From Kribbella caucasensis (GTDB lineage: Bacteria > Actinomycetota > Actinomycetes > Propionibacteriales > Kribbellaceae), in NCBI RefSeq assembly GCF_004361855.1, contig NZ_SNWQ01000016.1:124001-188000 (forward strand): 64,000 nucleotides of DNA, in the 5' to 3' direction. The notes beneath the pieces are model-generated. The model saw nothing but the letters and a program-made list of their open reading frames with translations, did no database searches and was not told the origin of the DNA. The translations under genes were made by a program, and so were the position numbers. Positions within the stretch are counted from its first letter, which is position 1. Every line of letters starts with the position of its first letter. Positions 23,468-32,678 of this stretch are shown here, in pieces.

Positions 23468-25189
23468 TCACGGGTGGACAGCGCGCCGCCGCCCGAGCAG
23501 CAGGACAGCCAGTACGGCGGCCGCGAACGCGCAGACGGCCGCGCCGGCGAAGATCGTGTGCACTTGTGAAATCGCCGCCTCGCGGAGTGCGTCGAGGAAC
23601 GGGCGGCACTGGCCGGGCTTGTCCGGGCACAGCTCGTTGGGCGAGGGCACGTCCGCGACGATCGTGTAGTACCGGCGCAGGCCGATCGCGGTGAGCGCGG
23701 AGACGCCGACCAGCATGCCCACCATCCGGGCGACCACGACCAGCGCGCTCACGAGTCCGTGGCTGTCCGGTCGAGTCGCGCCGAGCATGGCGGTGTTGAC
23801 GGGTGACAGCGCGAGACCGAAGCCGAACCCACACAGCAGCAGGGCGATCGTCGCCGGCGCGTGGTCGAGGGCGTCGCGGTCCCAGTACGCCATCCAGACG
23901 AACATCGCGCCCGACAGCGCCAGGCCGGCTCCGGTGATCAGTCCCAGCCCGTATCGACGGGTCAGCCAGCCGCCGACGACTGCGCCGGCGGGTAACGCGA
24001 TCAGGAACCGCAGCAGCACGAGTGCGGCCGCGAGCTGGCCACCGCCCTGCGTCGTACGGGCGAAGACCGGGACGTCGACGAGGGCCGCGATCAGGGCCGA
24101 GCCGACGAGGAAGCTGACGAGGAGGGAGCCCCAGGCCGGCTTCGGACCGAGGAGGCCGGGCGGAACGATCGCGAGCGCGGTACGGCGCTGCCACAGGGCG
24201 AACGCGATCGCGAAGATCCCGGCGCCGACCAGGAGCCACGGGCCGGCGGGCGCCATCACCTCGCGCTCGGGATCGGCCGTGGCGAAGGCCAGTACGACGC
24301 CGGAGAGGGCGACGGCCAGCAGGAGGGCGCCGACTAGGTCGATCTCGTCGAGCAACGCGCGCAGGCGGATCTTGCGGAGGAGCAGCGCGATCCACAGGAG
24401 CAACAGAAGCAGGGTGACGAGACCGATGGGCGTGAGGAGCCGGGACTCACCGGTGAAGGGGACGAAGGGCAGGCCGAGCGTGACACCCGAGGCCAGTCGT
24501 TGGGGTGCCGTGAGGGTGAGCCCGAGTCCTATGCAGGCAAGGAGTCCGACGGCGGCGGACAGCGGTGGTCGTTGCCGGCCGCGGAGGAAGACGGCCAGCA
24601 CGACGGCGACGGCGAGGTTGATCCAGAAGATGTAGCGCCAGTCCGCGATCGCGAGGACGGCGGCGCCGAACAATGGGCCGAGGACCGAGCCGATCTCTTG
24701 CACCGCGCCGACGACGCCCAGTGGGAGTCCGCGCTTCTGGGGTGGCCAGAGGTCTGCGACCAAGGCCAGTGTGGCGGGGACCAGGCCGCCACCGCCGACG
24801 CCTTGCAGGAAGCGGCCGGTCACGACCAGGGGCAGGTCGTACGCCGCTGCTGTGATCAGGGAGCCGACCGCGAACAGCAGTAGAGCTCCGACGAGCACGG
24901 GCGTGCGGCCGACCACGTCGGCGATCCGGCCGATCAGGGGGAGTACAGCGATATAGCCGAGCAGGAAGCCGGAGATGATCGGGGCCGCCCGCTGCAACTC
25001 GTCGGCCGAGAGCCCGACCCCGGCCATCATGTCCGGCAACGCCAGTACGACGACGTAGGTGTCCGCAGCCGCGAAGGCGACCGCGATCGAGGCCAGCGTC
25101 AGCCGCGTCCGCGGACTGTCGAACGAAGCCGAACTGGCCGCCGAAGCTCCGCCGGGTCCCGACTCACCGGTCGCCGGATCCTCGCTCAC
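23468..25189 (-). CDS. 14-span MFS transporter, P55 (Rv1410c) type
   Basis: A 573-residue major-facilitator drug/H+ antiporter of the EmrB/QacA class with about 14 spans. Motif A is seen as GRIADVVGRTPVL and motif C-like glycines as VQEIGSVLGPLFGAAVL. The N-terminal 25 residues are Ser/Ala-rich and cytoplasmic. The GTG start overlaps the lprG stop by four bases. In mycobacteria the LprG lipoprotein and the P55 transporter form an operon that moves triacylglycerol and other lipids to the cell surface and supports drug tolerance; the same adjacency and order here support that assignment. The identification relies on context as much as on sequence. Confidence 0.8.
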   Translation of the reverse strand: MSEDPATGESGPGGASAASSASFDSPRTRLTLASIAVAFAAADTYVVVLALPDMMAGVGLSADELQRAAPIISGFLLGYIAVLPLIGRIADVVGRTPVLVGALLLFAVGSLITAAAYDLPLVVTGRFLQGVGGGGLVPATLALVADLWPPQKRGLPLGVVGAVQEIGSVLGPLFGAAVLAIADWRYIFWINLAVAVVLAVFLRGRQRPPLSAAVGLLACIGLGLTLTAPQRLASGVTLGLPFVPFTGESRLLTPIGLVTLLLLLLWIALLLRKIRLRALLDEIDLVGALLLAVALSGVVLAFATADPEREVMAPAGPWLLVGAGIFAIAFALWQRRTALAIVPPGLLGPKPAWGSLLVSFLVGSALIAALVDVPVFARTTQGGGQLAAALVLLRFLIALPAGAVVGGWLTRRYGLGLITGAGLALSGAMFVWMAYWDRDALDHAPATIALLLCGFGFGLALSPVNTAMLGATRPDSHGLVSALVVVARMVGMLVGVSALTAIGLRRYYTIVADVPSPNELCPDKPGQCRPFLDALREAAISQVHTIFAGAAVCAFAAAVLAVLLLGRRRAVHP

Positions 25190-25893
25190 GGTTTGGTGAT
25201 CTCGACCTGTTCGCCGTACCGGTCCAGGGTGACGTCGTAGCTGCTGGTGGCGCCGTCGTAGAACGGGCCGCTGATCGTTGCCGACACCAACTGCTTGGTG
25301 TCCTTGTCGATCTTGAAGCTGCTCGGGAAGTCCTGGTCGGCCGGCGCCTTCGGGAAGATGCCCTGCAGCGTCTTGCCCTGCACCGCACCGGTGACCTCGG
25401 TCAGCACCTTGGAGCCTTCCCGCGTCTCACCCTTGATCACCGGATCCTTCAGCGTCGGCAGGACCGACGTGATCCCCTTCGCCGGGTCGAGGAAGATCGC
25501 CGGGTCCGGCGCGCCGAGCCCGGCCAGCTGGGACGGCGGCAGCTCGGCGAAGCTCGTTGTGAACGGCAGCTTGGCGTACACCTTGCCGCCGACCGCGACC
25601 ACGTCGGCATCGATCGGGGAACCGGCCGCGCGCACCGTCAGCTTGCCCTTGAACGCCGGCGCGTGTGTCGCCACCCCGTCGCCTTTCGCCAGCGTCTGGG
25701 CCGTGTCCGGCAGGTCCCGGCCGGTCAGCACCAGGTGCACGCTGGCGGCCTCGTCGATGGTCTTCTTGACCTCGGTGAGCAGGGCGACCGGATCCTCCCC
25801 GGTCTTCTGGCCGTCGCCACCATCGTCCTTGTTGTCACTGCAGCCGGTCATCGCCAGCACCAGCACCGCGCCGAGCGCGACCAGTCTCTTCAT
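25186..25893 (-). CDS. lprG: LprG/LppX-family lipid-carrier lipoprotein
   Basis: A 235-residue lipoprotein with lipobox AMTGC (Cys about residue 18) and an LppX/LprAFG fold: ALLTEVKKTIDEAASVHLVL, then strands with VYAKLPFTTSF and IKGETREGSKVLTEVTGAVQ. The family's half-barrel holds acylated lipids in a hydrophobic pocket on the outer face of the membrane. Its stop overlaps the start of the MFS gene, so the pair is translationally coupled. The start at 25893 is only four bases from the parC stop, implying co-transcription with parC. Confidence 0.83.
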   Translation of the reverse strand: MKRLVALGAVLVLAMTGCSDNKDDGGDGQKTGEDPVALLTEVKKTIDEAASVHLVLTGRDLPDTAQTLAKGDGVATHAPAFKGKLTVRAAGSPIDADVVAVGGKVYAKLPFTTSFAELPPSQLAGLGAPDPAIFLDPAKGITSVLPTLKDPVIKGETREGSKVLTEVTGAVQGKTLQGIFPKAPADQDFPSSFKIDKDTKQLVSATISGPFYDGATSSYDVTLDRYGEQVEITKP

Positions 25894-25897
25894 GGGG

Positions 25898-28348
25898 TCA
25901 GCCTGCCAGGTTCGGGGCGCAGGCGGCGATGGGCTGGGCCACCGGCACGCCGGACCCGTCGCGGCGGGCGTCCAGCGGCGGCAGTTCGACCGGGGCGCCG
26001 CTGCTCGCACTGGCGCGGAGCGGGCCCGCGCCGATGTACGCGAGCAGCAGGCCGTCCTCGCCCTTCAGCAGCCGGTGGCAGCGGACGCCGCCGGTGCCAC
26101 GACCCTTGCCCGGGTACTCCGTCAGCGGCGTCACCTTGACCGCGCCGATCTCCGTGCCCGGCAGGGCGGACGAGGACCCGGAGATGGTCAGCACGATGTT
26201 GTCCTTCGCGCTGTCGACCGCGCCGAAATAGGTGACCTTGGCCCCGCCGGTGAGCCGGACGCCGGCCATACCGCCCGCCGTACGGCCCTGGGGGCGGACC
26301 ACCGAGGCCGGGAAGTGCAGCAGCTGGGCGTCGCTGGTGATGAAGCAGAGCTCCTCTTCACCGGTGACCAGCTCGACCGCGCCGACCACTTCGTCGCCGT
26401 CGTTGAGCCGGATGATCTCCCACGAGTCACGGTTGCTGAGGTGATCCGGGACGACCCGCTTGACCACGCCGCCCGCCGTACCGAGTGCGACGCCGACGGA
26501 CTCCGGGTCCATCGTGCTCAGGGCCAGCGCCTTCTCACCGGGCTCCAGGGATACGAACTCGGCCACGGGCGCGCCACCCTGCAGGTTCGGGGCGTTCGCG
26601 GTGGTCGGTACGGCGGGGAGGTCGAGCGACTCCAGCCGGATCAGCCGGCCGGCGCTCGTGACCAGCCCGTACTGACCGCGGGCGGTGCTCTTGATCGCCG
26701 AGATGATCGCGTCGTGCTTGGCCCGGCTCTCGCCTTCGACGAAGGGTTCGACCCCGTTCGTCCGTGCGAGCAGGCCGGTGGAGCTCAGCAGCACCCAGCA
26801 CGGGTCGTCGGTCACCTCGAGCGGGACGGCAGCGGTCTTGGTCGCGCCCGACGACTCCAGCAGGACCGTACGCCGCGGGGTGCCGTAGGTCTTGGCGATG
26901 TCGGCCAGTTCCTCGGAGACGATCTTCTTCAGCAGTCCCGGGTCCTCCAGGATCGCGGTCAGCTTCTCGATCTCGCGTTCCAGCTCGGCCTTCTCGGTCT
27001 CCAGTTCGAGCTTGGAGAACTTGGTCAGCCGGCGCAGCGGCATGTCCAGGATGTAGTTCGCCTGGATCTCGCTGAGGTCGTAGATCTCGATCAGCCGGGC
27101 CCGCGCGGAGGCCGCGTCGTCGCTGGTCCGGATGATCTGGATGACCTCGTCGATGTCCAGGATCGCGATCAGCAGGCCGTCGACGATGTGCAGCCGGTCC
27201 TGGGCCTTCTGCCGGCGGAACTCGCTGCGCCGCCGGGTCACGTCGTACCGGTGTTGCAGGTAGACGTCGAGCAGCTCGCGCAGGCCGAGGGTGCGGGGCT
27301 GGCCGTCGACCAGGCAGACGTTGTTGATGTGGAACGCGTCCTCCAGCGGCGTCAGCTTGTACAGCTGCTCCAGCAACGCCTCCGGGACGAACCCGTTCTT
27401 GACCTCGATCACCAGCCGGGTGCCGTGGTTGCGGTCGGTCAGGTCCTTGACGTCCGCGATGCCCTGCAGCTTCTTCGCCTGGACCAGGGTCTTGATCTTC
27501 TCGATCACCTTCTCCGGGCCGACCGTGTACGGCAGCTCGGTGACCACGATGCCCTTGCGCCGCGGGGTGACGTTCTCGATCCGGGCGGTGGCGCGCATCT
27601 TGAAGCTGCCGCGGCCGGTGGCGTAGGCGTCCTTGATGCCGTCCAGTCCGACGATCTTGCCGCCGGTCGGCAGGTCCGGGCCGGGGATGAACCGCATCAG
27701 GTCGTCGAGGTCCGCGCCCGGCGTCTTGATCAGGTGCCGCAGTGCCTGGATCACCTCGATCAGGTTGTGCGGCGCCATGTTGGTCGCCATACCGACCGCG
27801 ATCCCGGCGGCGCCGTTGACCAGCAGGTTCGGGAAGGCGGCCGGCAGCACCGACGGCTCGTTCTCCTGGCCGTCGTAGTTCGGCTTGAAGTCGACGACGT
27901 TCTCGTCCAGGCCGTTGGTCATCGCCATCGCCGACGGCGCCATCCGGCATTCCGTGTAACGCATGGCCGCCGGACCATCGTCCAGAGATCCGAAGTTGCC
28001 GTGGCCGTCGATCAGCGGGACCCGCATCGACCACGGTTGTGCGGTCCGGACCAGGGCGTCGTAGATCGCGCCGTCGCCGTGCGGGTGGTACTTACCCATC
28101 ACTTCACCGACGACGCGGGCGCTCTTCACGTGCGCGCGCTCGGGGCGGATACCGTTCTCCGCCATCGAGAACAGGATCCGGCGCTGTACCGGCTTCAGCC
28201 CGTCCCGCGCGTCCGGCAGCGCCCTGGCGTAGATCACCGAGTAGGCGTACTCCAGGTAGCTCGTGCGCATCTCGTCGGAGACGTCGATATCGAGGATGCG
28301 CTCCTCGAAGTCTTCCGGTTCGGTGGTGGTGCTGGAACGGCGTGCCAT
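25898..28348 (-). CDS. parC: DNA topoisomerase IV / type IIA topoisomerase subunit A
   Basis: An 816-residue GyrA/ParC protein, the DNA-cleaving subunit partnered with ParE. Active-site tyrosine Y131 in AAMRYTECRM, the GyrA-type winged helix with HPHGDGAIYD, and a C-terminal beta-pinwheel lacking an obvious GyrA-box. The start MARRSSTTTEPEDFEERILD at 28348 matches what I recall of streptomycete ParC; upstream ATGs would add a proline-rich tail. In the quinolone-determining region, G93 stands where GyrA of E. coli has Ser83, and D97 matches Asp87. It lies 18.5 kb from parE and is followed closely by lprG. Confidence 0.92.
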   Translation of the reverse strand: MARRSSTTTEPEDFEERILDIDVSDEMRTSYLEYAYSVIYARALPDARDGLKPVQRRILFSMAENGIRPERAHVKSARVVGEVMGKYHPHGDGAIYDALVRTAQPWSMRVPLIDGHGNFGSLDDGPAAMRYTECRMAPSAMAMTNGLDENVVDFKPNYDGQENEPSVLPAAFPNLLVNGAAGIAVGMATNMAPHNLIEVIQALRHLIKTPGADLDDLMRFIPGPDLPTGGKIVGLDGIKDAYATGRGSFKMRATARIENVTPRRKGIVVTELPYTVGPEKVIEKIKTLVQAKKLQGIADVKDLTDRNHGTRLVIEVKNGFVPEALLEQLYKLTPLEDAFHINNVCLVDGQPRTLGLRELLDVYLQHRYDVTRRRSEFRRQKAQDRLHIVDGLLIAILDIDEVIQIIRTSDDAASARARLIEIYDLSEIQANYILDMPLRRLTKFSKLELETEKAELEREIEKLTAILEDPGLLKKIVSEELADIAKTYGTPRRTVLLESSGATKTAAVPLEVTDDPCWVLLSSTGLLARTNGVEPFVEGESRAKHDAIISAIKSTARGQYGLVTSAGRLIRLESLDLPAVPTTANAPNLQGGAPVAEFVSLEPGEKALALSTMDPESVGVALGTAGGVVKRVVPDHLSNRDSWEIIRLNDGDEVVGAVELVTGEEELCFITSDAQLLHFPASVVRPQGRTAGGMAGVRLTGGAKVTYFGAVDSAKDNIVLTISGSSSALPGTEIGAVKVTPLTEYPGKGRGTGGVRCHRLLKGEDGLLLAYIGAGPLRASASSGAPVELPPLDARRDGSGVPVAQPIAACAPNLAG

Positions 28349-28514
28349 GCGGGTCTGCGAACTCCTCGTGCGTGCTGCTGAGACGCGCCGCGGCGGTGGT
28401 GGCGGCAGCGCCATTGTCCCTGGTCGGAGCCCCTAACCACGGCAGCGACCCGGCCCAATCGCGCCAACCCTACGTCGCCGCGCCGACGAGTGGGCGAAGA
28501 CCGGCGGGGTGAGG

Positions 28515-30539
28515 CTATTCCGCGGCGGCTGCCGACGGGTGGGAGTGACGGAGGATCACCGCGGTCGGCGCCAGCGCCGCACCGACAGCCAGGACCAGAC
28601 AGGTGCCCGCGATCCCGAGCAGCGGCCCCCACGGTACGGTCACCGCGACGTCGGCCAGGCCGTCGGTCATCGCGTGCCGGATCAGGATCCCGACCGTGAC
28701 CGTGATTGCCGTCCCCAAGCTCAGCGCGACCACGCCGACCAGGGTCGACTCCCACAACACCATCCGCCGGATCTGGGCCGGTGTCGCACCGAGTAGCCGC
28801 GAGGTCACGAACTCATGCCCCCGCTGCAGGCTGCCCATCAGCAGCGTGTTGACGATCGCGATCGCGCTGTAGAGCGCCGCTGGTCCGAGCAGCAGAATCA
28901 GGCCCAGCTGGTTGCCCTGCCGGACGCCTTCATCCTGCGCAGCCTCCCAGACAGCGGCCGGTACGGCGTCCGCTCCGCTGCCGGCCAGATTCTGGTCAAG
29001 GCCGGCCACGACCGAGTCCGGACTGACCCCATCGGCCGGGAGCACGAACCATTGGGCCGGCTGAGCGTTCGGCGCGTGCGCACGGGCCAGGTCCTCGGGG
29101 ATGATCAGGGACGCGTTGACCCCGAAGGCGTCCGCCAGGATCGCCACGATCTTCAGCCGGTCGGTGCTCCTGTCGGTGTAGGTGACCGGGATCTCGTCGC
29201 CGACCTCGTACTGCTCGAAGCCGGCCATCTCCTTGCCAATGGCAACGGTCTTGCCGGCCAGCTTGGACAGGTCGCCTTCGACGGCCGTCATCCTGCGTGC
29301 CTTGGGTGCGACCGTGAGATCGATCCCCTCGGCATCCTCGAGCTCTGCCGAGTCCGAGTCGGTCCGGATGAGTCGGAGCGGGATGCTGCCGTCGACGGCG
29401 GCGACACCGGGAGTCTGGAGAATGCGCTCGCGCAGTTCGCGATCCGGGCGGCCGGAGCCGGCGGCAGGCGAGGCGCTCTCTTCCGCAGGCGCGGTGACGA
29501 CGATCGGGGCGAGAACGCTGTCCCGGATGGTGGCGGCCGCGGCGTCGGCGACGAAGCTGAGGCTGAGCACCATCGAACCGGCGATCGCGGAGATCCCCAG
29601 GATCGGCGCGGCCAAGGACGCGCTGCGCCGGGGCGCGGCGACCACGTTGCTCCTCGCCAGCCGCCCGGAGACCCGGGTCCACGCGACCAGCGGGATCGCC
29701 CAGAGTCGCCCGATCCACGGCACGACGAGCGGCGCGAGCAGGGTCAGCGCGATCACGAGCAGCATCGGCGTGAACATGGCCAACGGCGCTGCCGCCTCAC
29801 CCGACGACGGCCGGATCAACGAGAGCAACACGATCCCACCGGCCAGGAACAGGACGCCGAACCCGATCCGTACCGGTCCGATCCGCGGTGGTTCGAGAGC
29901 GGCCTCCCGCAACGCGTCGACCGCCCCGACCTTCCCGGCACGACGGGCCGCGGACCGTGCACCGAGCATCGCCACGACCATCCCGGCCCCCATCGCGATC
30001 GCCAGCGGCAGCCACGGACTGGCCGGCTCCAGCTTCACCGGTGCCAATTCCGTGTATGACGCCTTTGCGAGCAGCAGGGGAGTCGCCAGCTGAGCCAGTA
30101 CGGTGCCGGTCGCCGAAGCCGCGAACGCGACCACCAGCGCCTCGCCGAGCACCATCCGCCGGATCTGTCCCGGCGTGGCCCCGATCAGCCGGAGCAGTCC
30201 GATCTCACGGCGCCGCGCGGCCACCGCGAAGGCGAACGTGCTGGCGATGACGAAGATCGTGATGAACCCGGAGATCACGCCGACCATGCTGAGTACGACC
30301 TGCAACCCGGACGCGTCCTCGCCGGACAACGGCACGTCGACCGTGCGCGCCGGCTCCCCGTCGTACCCGGGCAGGCTGACCGGGATGCTGCTGCCCGGCG
30401 GCGCGTCGTACGCGATGGTGGCGGCGGTCGCGGTGGCGGCCAGGCCGAGGAGGAAGACGCCGACCGCGAGGGCGACGAAGGAGCCGGCGTACAGGGAGCG
30501 GTGCCGGCGGACCGTCTGACGACTCAGGAAGAACATCAT
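28515..30539 (-). CDS. ABC exporter permease, FtsX/MacB type
   Basis: A 674-residue permease with two FtsX domains. Spans at the N-terminus (LYAGSFVALAVGVFLLGLAA), three around residues 75-215 with the loop RLIGATPGQIRRMVLGEAL, more in the middle, and a C-terminal trio with RLLGATPAQIRRMVLWEST and a long extracellular segment between. The duplicated loop motif shows the internal two-fold repeat. The ATG overlaps the ATPase stop (ATGA). Such pairs export or sense peptide antibiotics or lipids. Divergent two-component genes suggest a detoxification module. Confidence 0.86.
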   Translation of the reverse strand: MMFFLSRQTVRRHRSLYAGSFVALAVGVFLLGLAATATAATIAYDAPPGSSIPVSLPGYDGEPARTVDVPLSGEDASGLQVVLSMVGVISGFITIFVIASTFAFAVAARRREIGLLRLIGATPGQIRRMVLGEALVVAFAASATGTVLAQLATPLLLAKASYTELAPVKLEPASPWLPLAIAMGAGMVVAMLGARSAARRAGKVGAVDALREAALEPPRIGPVRIGFGVLFLAGGIVLLSLIRPSSGEAAAPLAMFTPMLLVIALTLLAPLVVPWIGRLWAIPLVAWTRVSGRLARSNVVAAPRRSASLAAPILGISAIAGSMVLSLSFVADAAAATIRDSVLAPIVVTAPAEESASPAAGSGRPDRELRERILQTPGVAAVDGSIPLRLIRTDSDSAELEDAEGIDLTVAPKARRMTAVEGDLSKLAGKTVAIGKEMAGFEQYEVGDEIPVTYTDRSTDRLKIVAILADAFGVNASLIIPEDLARAHAPNAQPAQWFVLPADGVSPDSVVAGLDQNLAGSGADAVPAAVWEAAQDEGVRQGNQLGLILLLGPAALYSAIAIVNTLLMGSLQRGHEFVTSRLLGATPAQIRRMVLWESTLVGVVALSLGTAITVTVGILIRHAMTDGLADVAVTVPWGPLLGIAGTCLVLAVGAALAPTAVILRHSHPSAAAAE

Positions 30540-31303
30540 CGCTCCAGGTCACTCATCGCGGCGGCGATCTGCTGCGGGGTACCCCGGTCGAGTGAGCCCG
30601 CGACCAGGCCGTCGGACAGGAACAGCACTCGTTCGGCGTACGCGGCTGCGACCGGGTCGTGGGTGACCATGACCACGGTCTGACCGGCCCGGTCGGTTGC
30701 CTCGCGCAACAAGCTGAGGATCTGGCGGCTGGCGGTGCTGTCCAGTGCGCCGGTCGGTTCGTCGGCGAAGAAGACCGCGGGCCGGGTGATCAGAGCGCGG
30801 GCGATCGCGACGCGCTGCTGCTGGCCGCCGGAGAGCTCGGCCGGACGGCGCCGGGCCATGCCGCCGAGGCCAACCTGGTCGAGTACCTGGTGGACTTCAT
30901 CGCGTCGGGGCCGCTTGCCGGTCAGCCGGAGCGGCAGGGCGACGTTGTCGTAGACGGTGAGCGACGGGAGCAGGTTGTAGGCCTGGAACACGAATCCCAT
31001 CTGCTCGCGGCGCAGCTTGGTCAGCGCGACCTCACTGAGGCCGTGCAGCCCGGTCCCGCCGAGCAGGACCGTGCCGGTGGTCGGCTTGTCGAGTCCGGCC
31101 GCGCACTGCAGCAGGGTGGACTTACCGGAGCCCGACGGGCCCATCACGGCGGTGAACGAGCCGCGGTGGAAGTGGTACGTGACGCCGCGGAGCGCGTCGA
31201 CCGCGCCGGCCTTGGACCGGTAGGTCTTGGTGATGCCGTCGAGCAGTAGGGCGGGCGGCTCGCCCACGTGGACGTTTGGGTGGATCGGCGCGGTAGTGGT
31301 CAT
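30536..31303 (-). CDS. ABC exporter ATPase, MacB/LolD type
   Basis: A 255-residue ATPase. Walker A GPSGSGKST, Q-loop FVFQAYNLLPSL, signature LSGGQQQR, Walker B VFFADEPTGALDS, H-loop VMVTHDP. ATG at 31303 is used; an upstream ATG would add 11 residues without family support. It powers the FtsX-type permease immediately downstream. It is divergent from the sensor kinase across 109 bases that contain an inverted repeat likely to be a response-regulator site. Confidence 0.9.
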   Translation of the reverse strand: MTTTAPIHPNVHVGEPPALLLDGITKTYRSKAGAVDALRGVTYHFHRGSFTAVMGPSGSGKSTLLQCAAGLDKPTTGTVLLGGTGLHGLSEVALTKLRREQMGFVFQAYNLLPSLTVYDNVALPLRLTGKRPRRDEVHQVLDQVGLGGMARRRPAELSGGQQQRVAIARALITRPAVFFADEPTGALDSTASRQILSLLREATDRAGQTVVMVTHDPVAAAYAERVLFLSDGLVAGSLDRGTPQQIAAAMSDLER

Positions 31304-31359
31304 GGTTCCAGCGAACCGGGGCGCGACTGTTTCCACCCTGGCCCGTGGGGGAGACCCGT

Positions 31360-31377
31360 GGTAGCGCGCAAGCTACC
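31360..31377. promoter_or_regulatory. Inverted repeat in the ABC / two-component divergent region
   Basis: GGTAGC and GCTACC arms around GCGCAA. It lies midway between the divergent starts and is a reasonable candidate for the binding site of the response regulator encoded at 32660. No second copy was noticed. Confidence 0.45.
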
Positions 31378-31399
31378 GACTCCGGGACCGGTCCGCCCC

Positions 31400-31405
31400 T
31401 AGGGT
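31400..31405 (+). promoter_or_regulatory. -10 box for a leaderless histidine-kinase transcript
   Basis: TAGGGT ends seven bases before the GTG at 31413, with no ribosome site between. This spacing points to a leaderless mRNA. Confidence 0.4.
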
Positions 31406-31412
31406 TGACCCG

Positions 31413-32678
31413 GTGAAGAGTGTGTGGGTGGCCCTGGCCTCGAGGCGGTATCTCGTCTCGTCCTGGCCGTGGCGCAGCTATGCCTACCTGCTCAGCTCGG
31501 TGCCGGTCGGCGCGATCACCATCGCCGTCCTGGTCGCCGCCGTCGGCGTGAGTACGGTGCTGAGCCCGCTCATCATCGGCATTCTGATGCTGACCGCGTT
31601 CCCCTTGCTCGGGGTGCTGATCGGCGTCGTGGAGCGCTGGCGGGTACGGCTGATGCTGCCGGGCGGTGTCGCCAGCCCGCATGCGGTGATGCCGGCGCGG
31701 ATGTCCCGCCGCGAGCGGCTGAAGTTCCGCCGACGCGAACAGGCGTCGGTGCGGGCACTCGGGTACGGCGTACTCCTGGGCACCTTCGTCGCCTTGGTCA
31801 GTGCGGTGTTCGCCGGCCTCAGCGCGACCGTCCTCGGAGTCACCTTGGCGGCGCCGGTCATCGCGGAGCACGACGCATTGGCCATGGGTCCGTGGACCCT
31901 GGACAGCGACGGTGAGGGGATCCTGTTCGTCGTCACGTTCGGCCCCGCCTGGTACGCCGTGACGTCGTACATCCTGGGCTGTCTTGCCGGGACCGAGGCG
32001 GAGCTGGCGAAGGCGCTGCTGGGTCCCCGTGAGGAGGAGCTGCAGCGGAACGTGGCCGCGCTGCGCCGGTCCCGGCTGGATCTGGTGGACGCGTTCGAGA
32101 CCGAGCGCGCCCGGATCGAGCGGCACCTGCACGACGGGGTGCAGCAGCGGCTGGTCGGGCTGACGATGACGCTGGGACTGGCCGAGCTCGATCTACCTGA
32201 GGGAGAAGGGAAGCGCCTGGTCGTCAAGGCACATACGGAGGCTGAGGCGGCGCTGGCGGATCTGCGCGAGGCGGTCCGGGGGATCCACCCGCGCGTCCTG
32301 GTCGACCTTGGGCTTGAGGCCGCCGTACGAGAGGTGGCCGACCGGAGTCCGCTGCCGGTGGATGTGCGGATGGCGTTGCCGTCGCGGTTGCCGAGGCCGA
32401 TCGAGGCGGCGGCGTACTTCGTGATCAGCGAGGCGCTGGGCAACGTGGCGAAGCACGCGTCGGCGACCCGGTGCGAGGTCGACGGATGGATCGACGGGGA
32501 CAGGTTGGTGGTCGCGATCACCGACAACGGCGTCGGCGGAGCGGATCCGGCCGCGGGTACCGGATTGACCGGCCTGGTGACCCGATTGGACGCGTTAGGG
32601 GGCACACTCGACCTGTCCAGCCCACCCGGTGGGCCGACCCGACTGCGAATGGAGTGCCCGTGCCGGCTCGACGACTGA
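31413..32678 (+). CDS. Sensor histidine kinase, HisKA_3 (NarX/DesK) type
   Basis: A 421-residue membrane kinase. An N-terminal sensor region with four hydrophobic spans (about 25-190) resembles the sensor domains of actinobacterial DesK-type kinases. The dimerisation box ERARIERHLHDGVQQRLVGL has phospho-acceptor H240, followed by the HATPase domain with EALGNVAKHA (N box) and DNGVGG / GTGLTGL (G boxes). It phosphorylates the regulator encoded by the next gene, with which it overlaps by 19 bases. It probably senses envelope stress or an antibiotic exported by the divergent ABC system. Confidence 0.87.
   Translation: MKSVWVALASRRYLVSSWPWRSYAYLLSSVPVGAITIAVLVAAVGVSTVLSPLIIGILMLTAFPLLGVLIGVVERWRVRLMLPGGVASPHAVMPARMSRRERLKFRRREQASVRALGYGVLLGTFVALVSAVFAGLSATVLGVTLAAPVIAEHDALAMGPWTLDSDGEGILFVVTFGPAWYAVTSYILGCLAGTEAELAKALLGPREEELQRNVAALRRSRLDLVDAFETERARIERHLHDGVQQRLVGLTMTLGLAELDLPEGEGKRLVVKAHTEAEAALADLREAVRGIHPRVLVDLGLEAAVREVADRSPLPVDVRMALPSRLPRPIEAAAYFVISEALGNVAKHASATRCEVDGWIDGDRLVVAITDNGVGGADPAAGTGLTGLVTRLDALGGTLDLSSPPGGPTRLRMECPCRLDD

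Noticed and set aside
25295..28381. Plus-strand open frame of 1028 codons
   Set aside because: Antisense to parC and lprG; rich in Arg, Gln, His and Val, with no domain.
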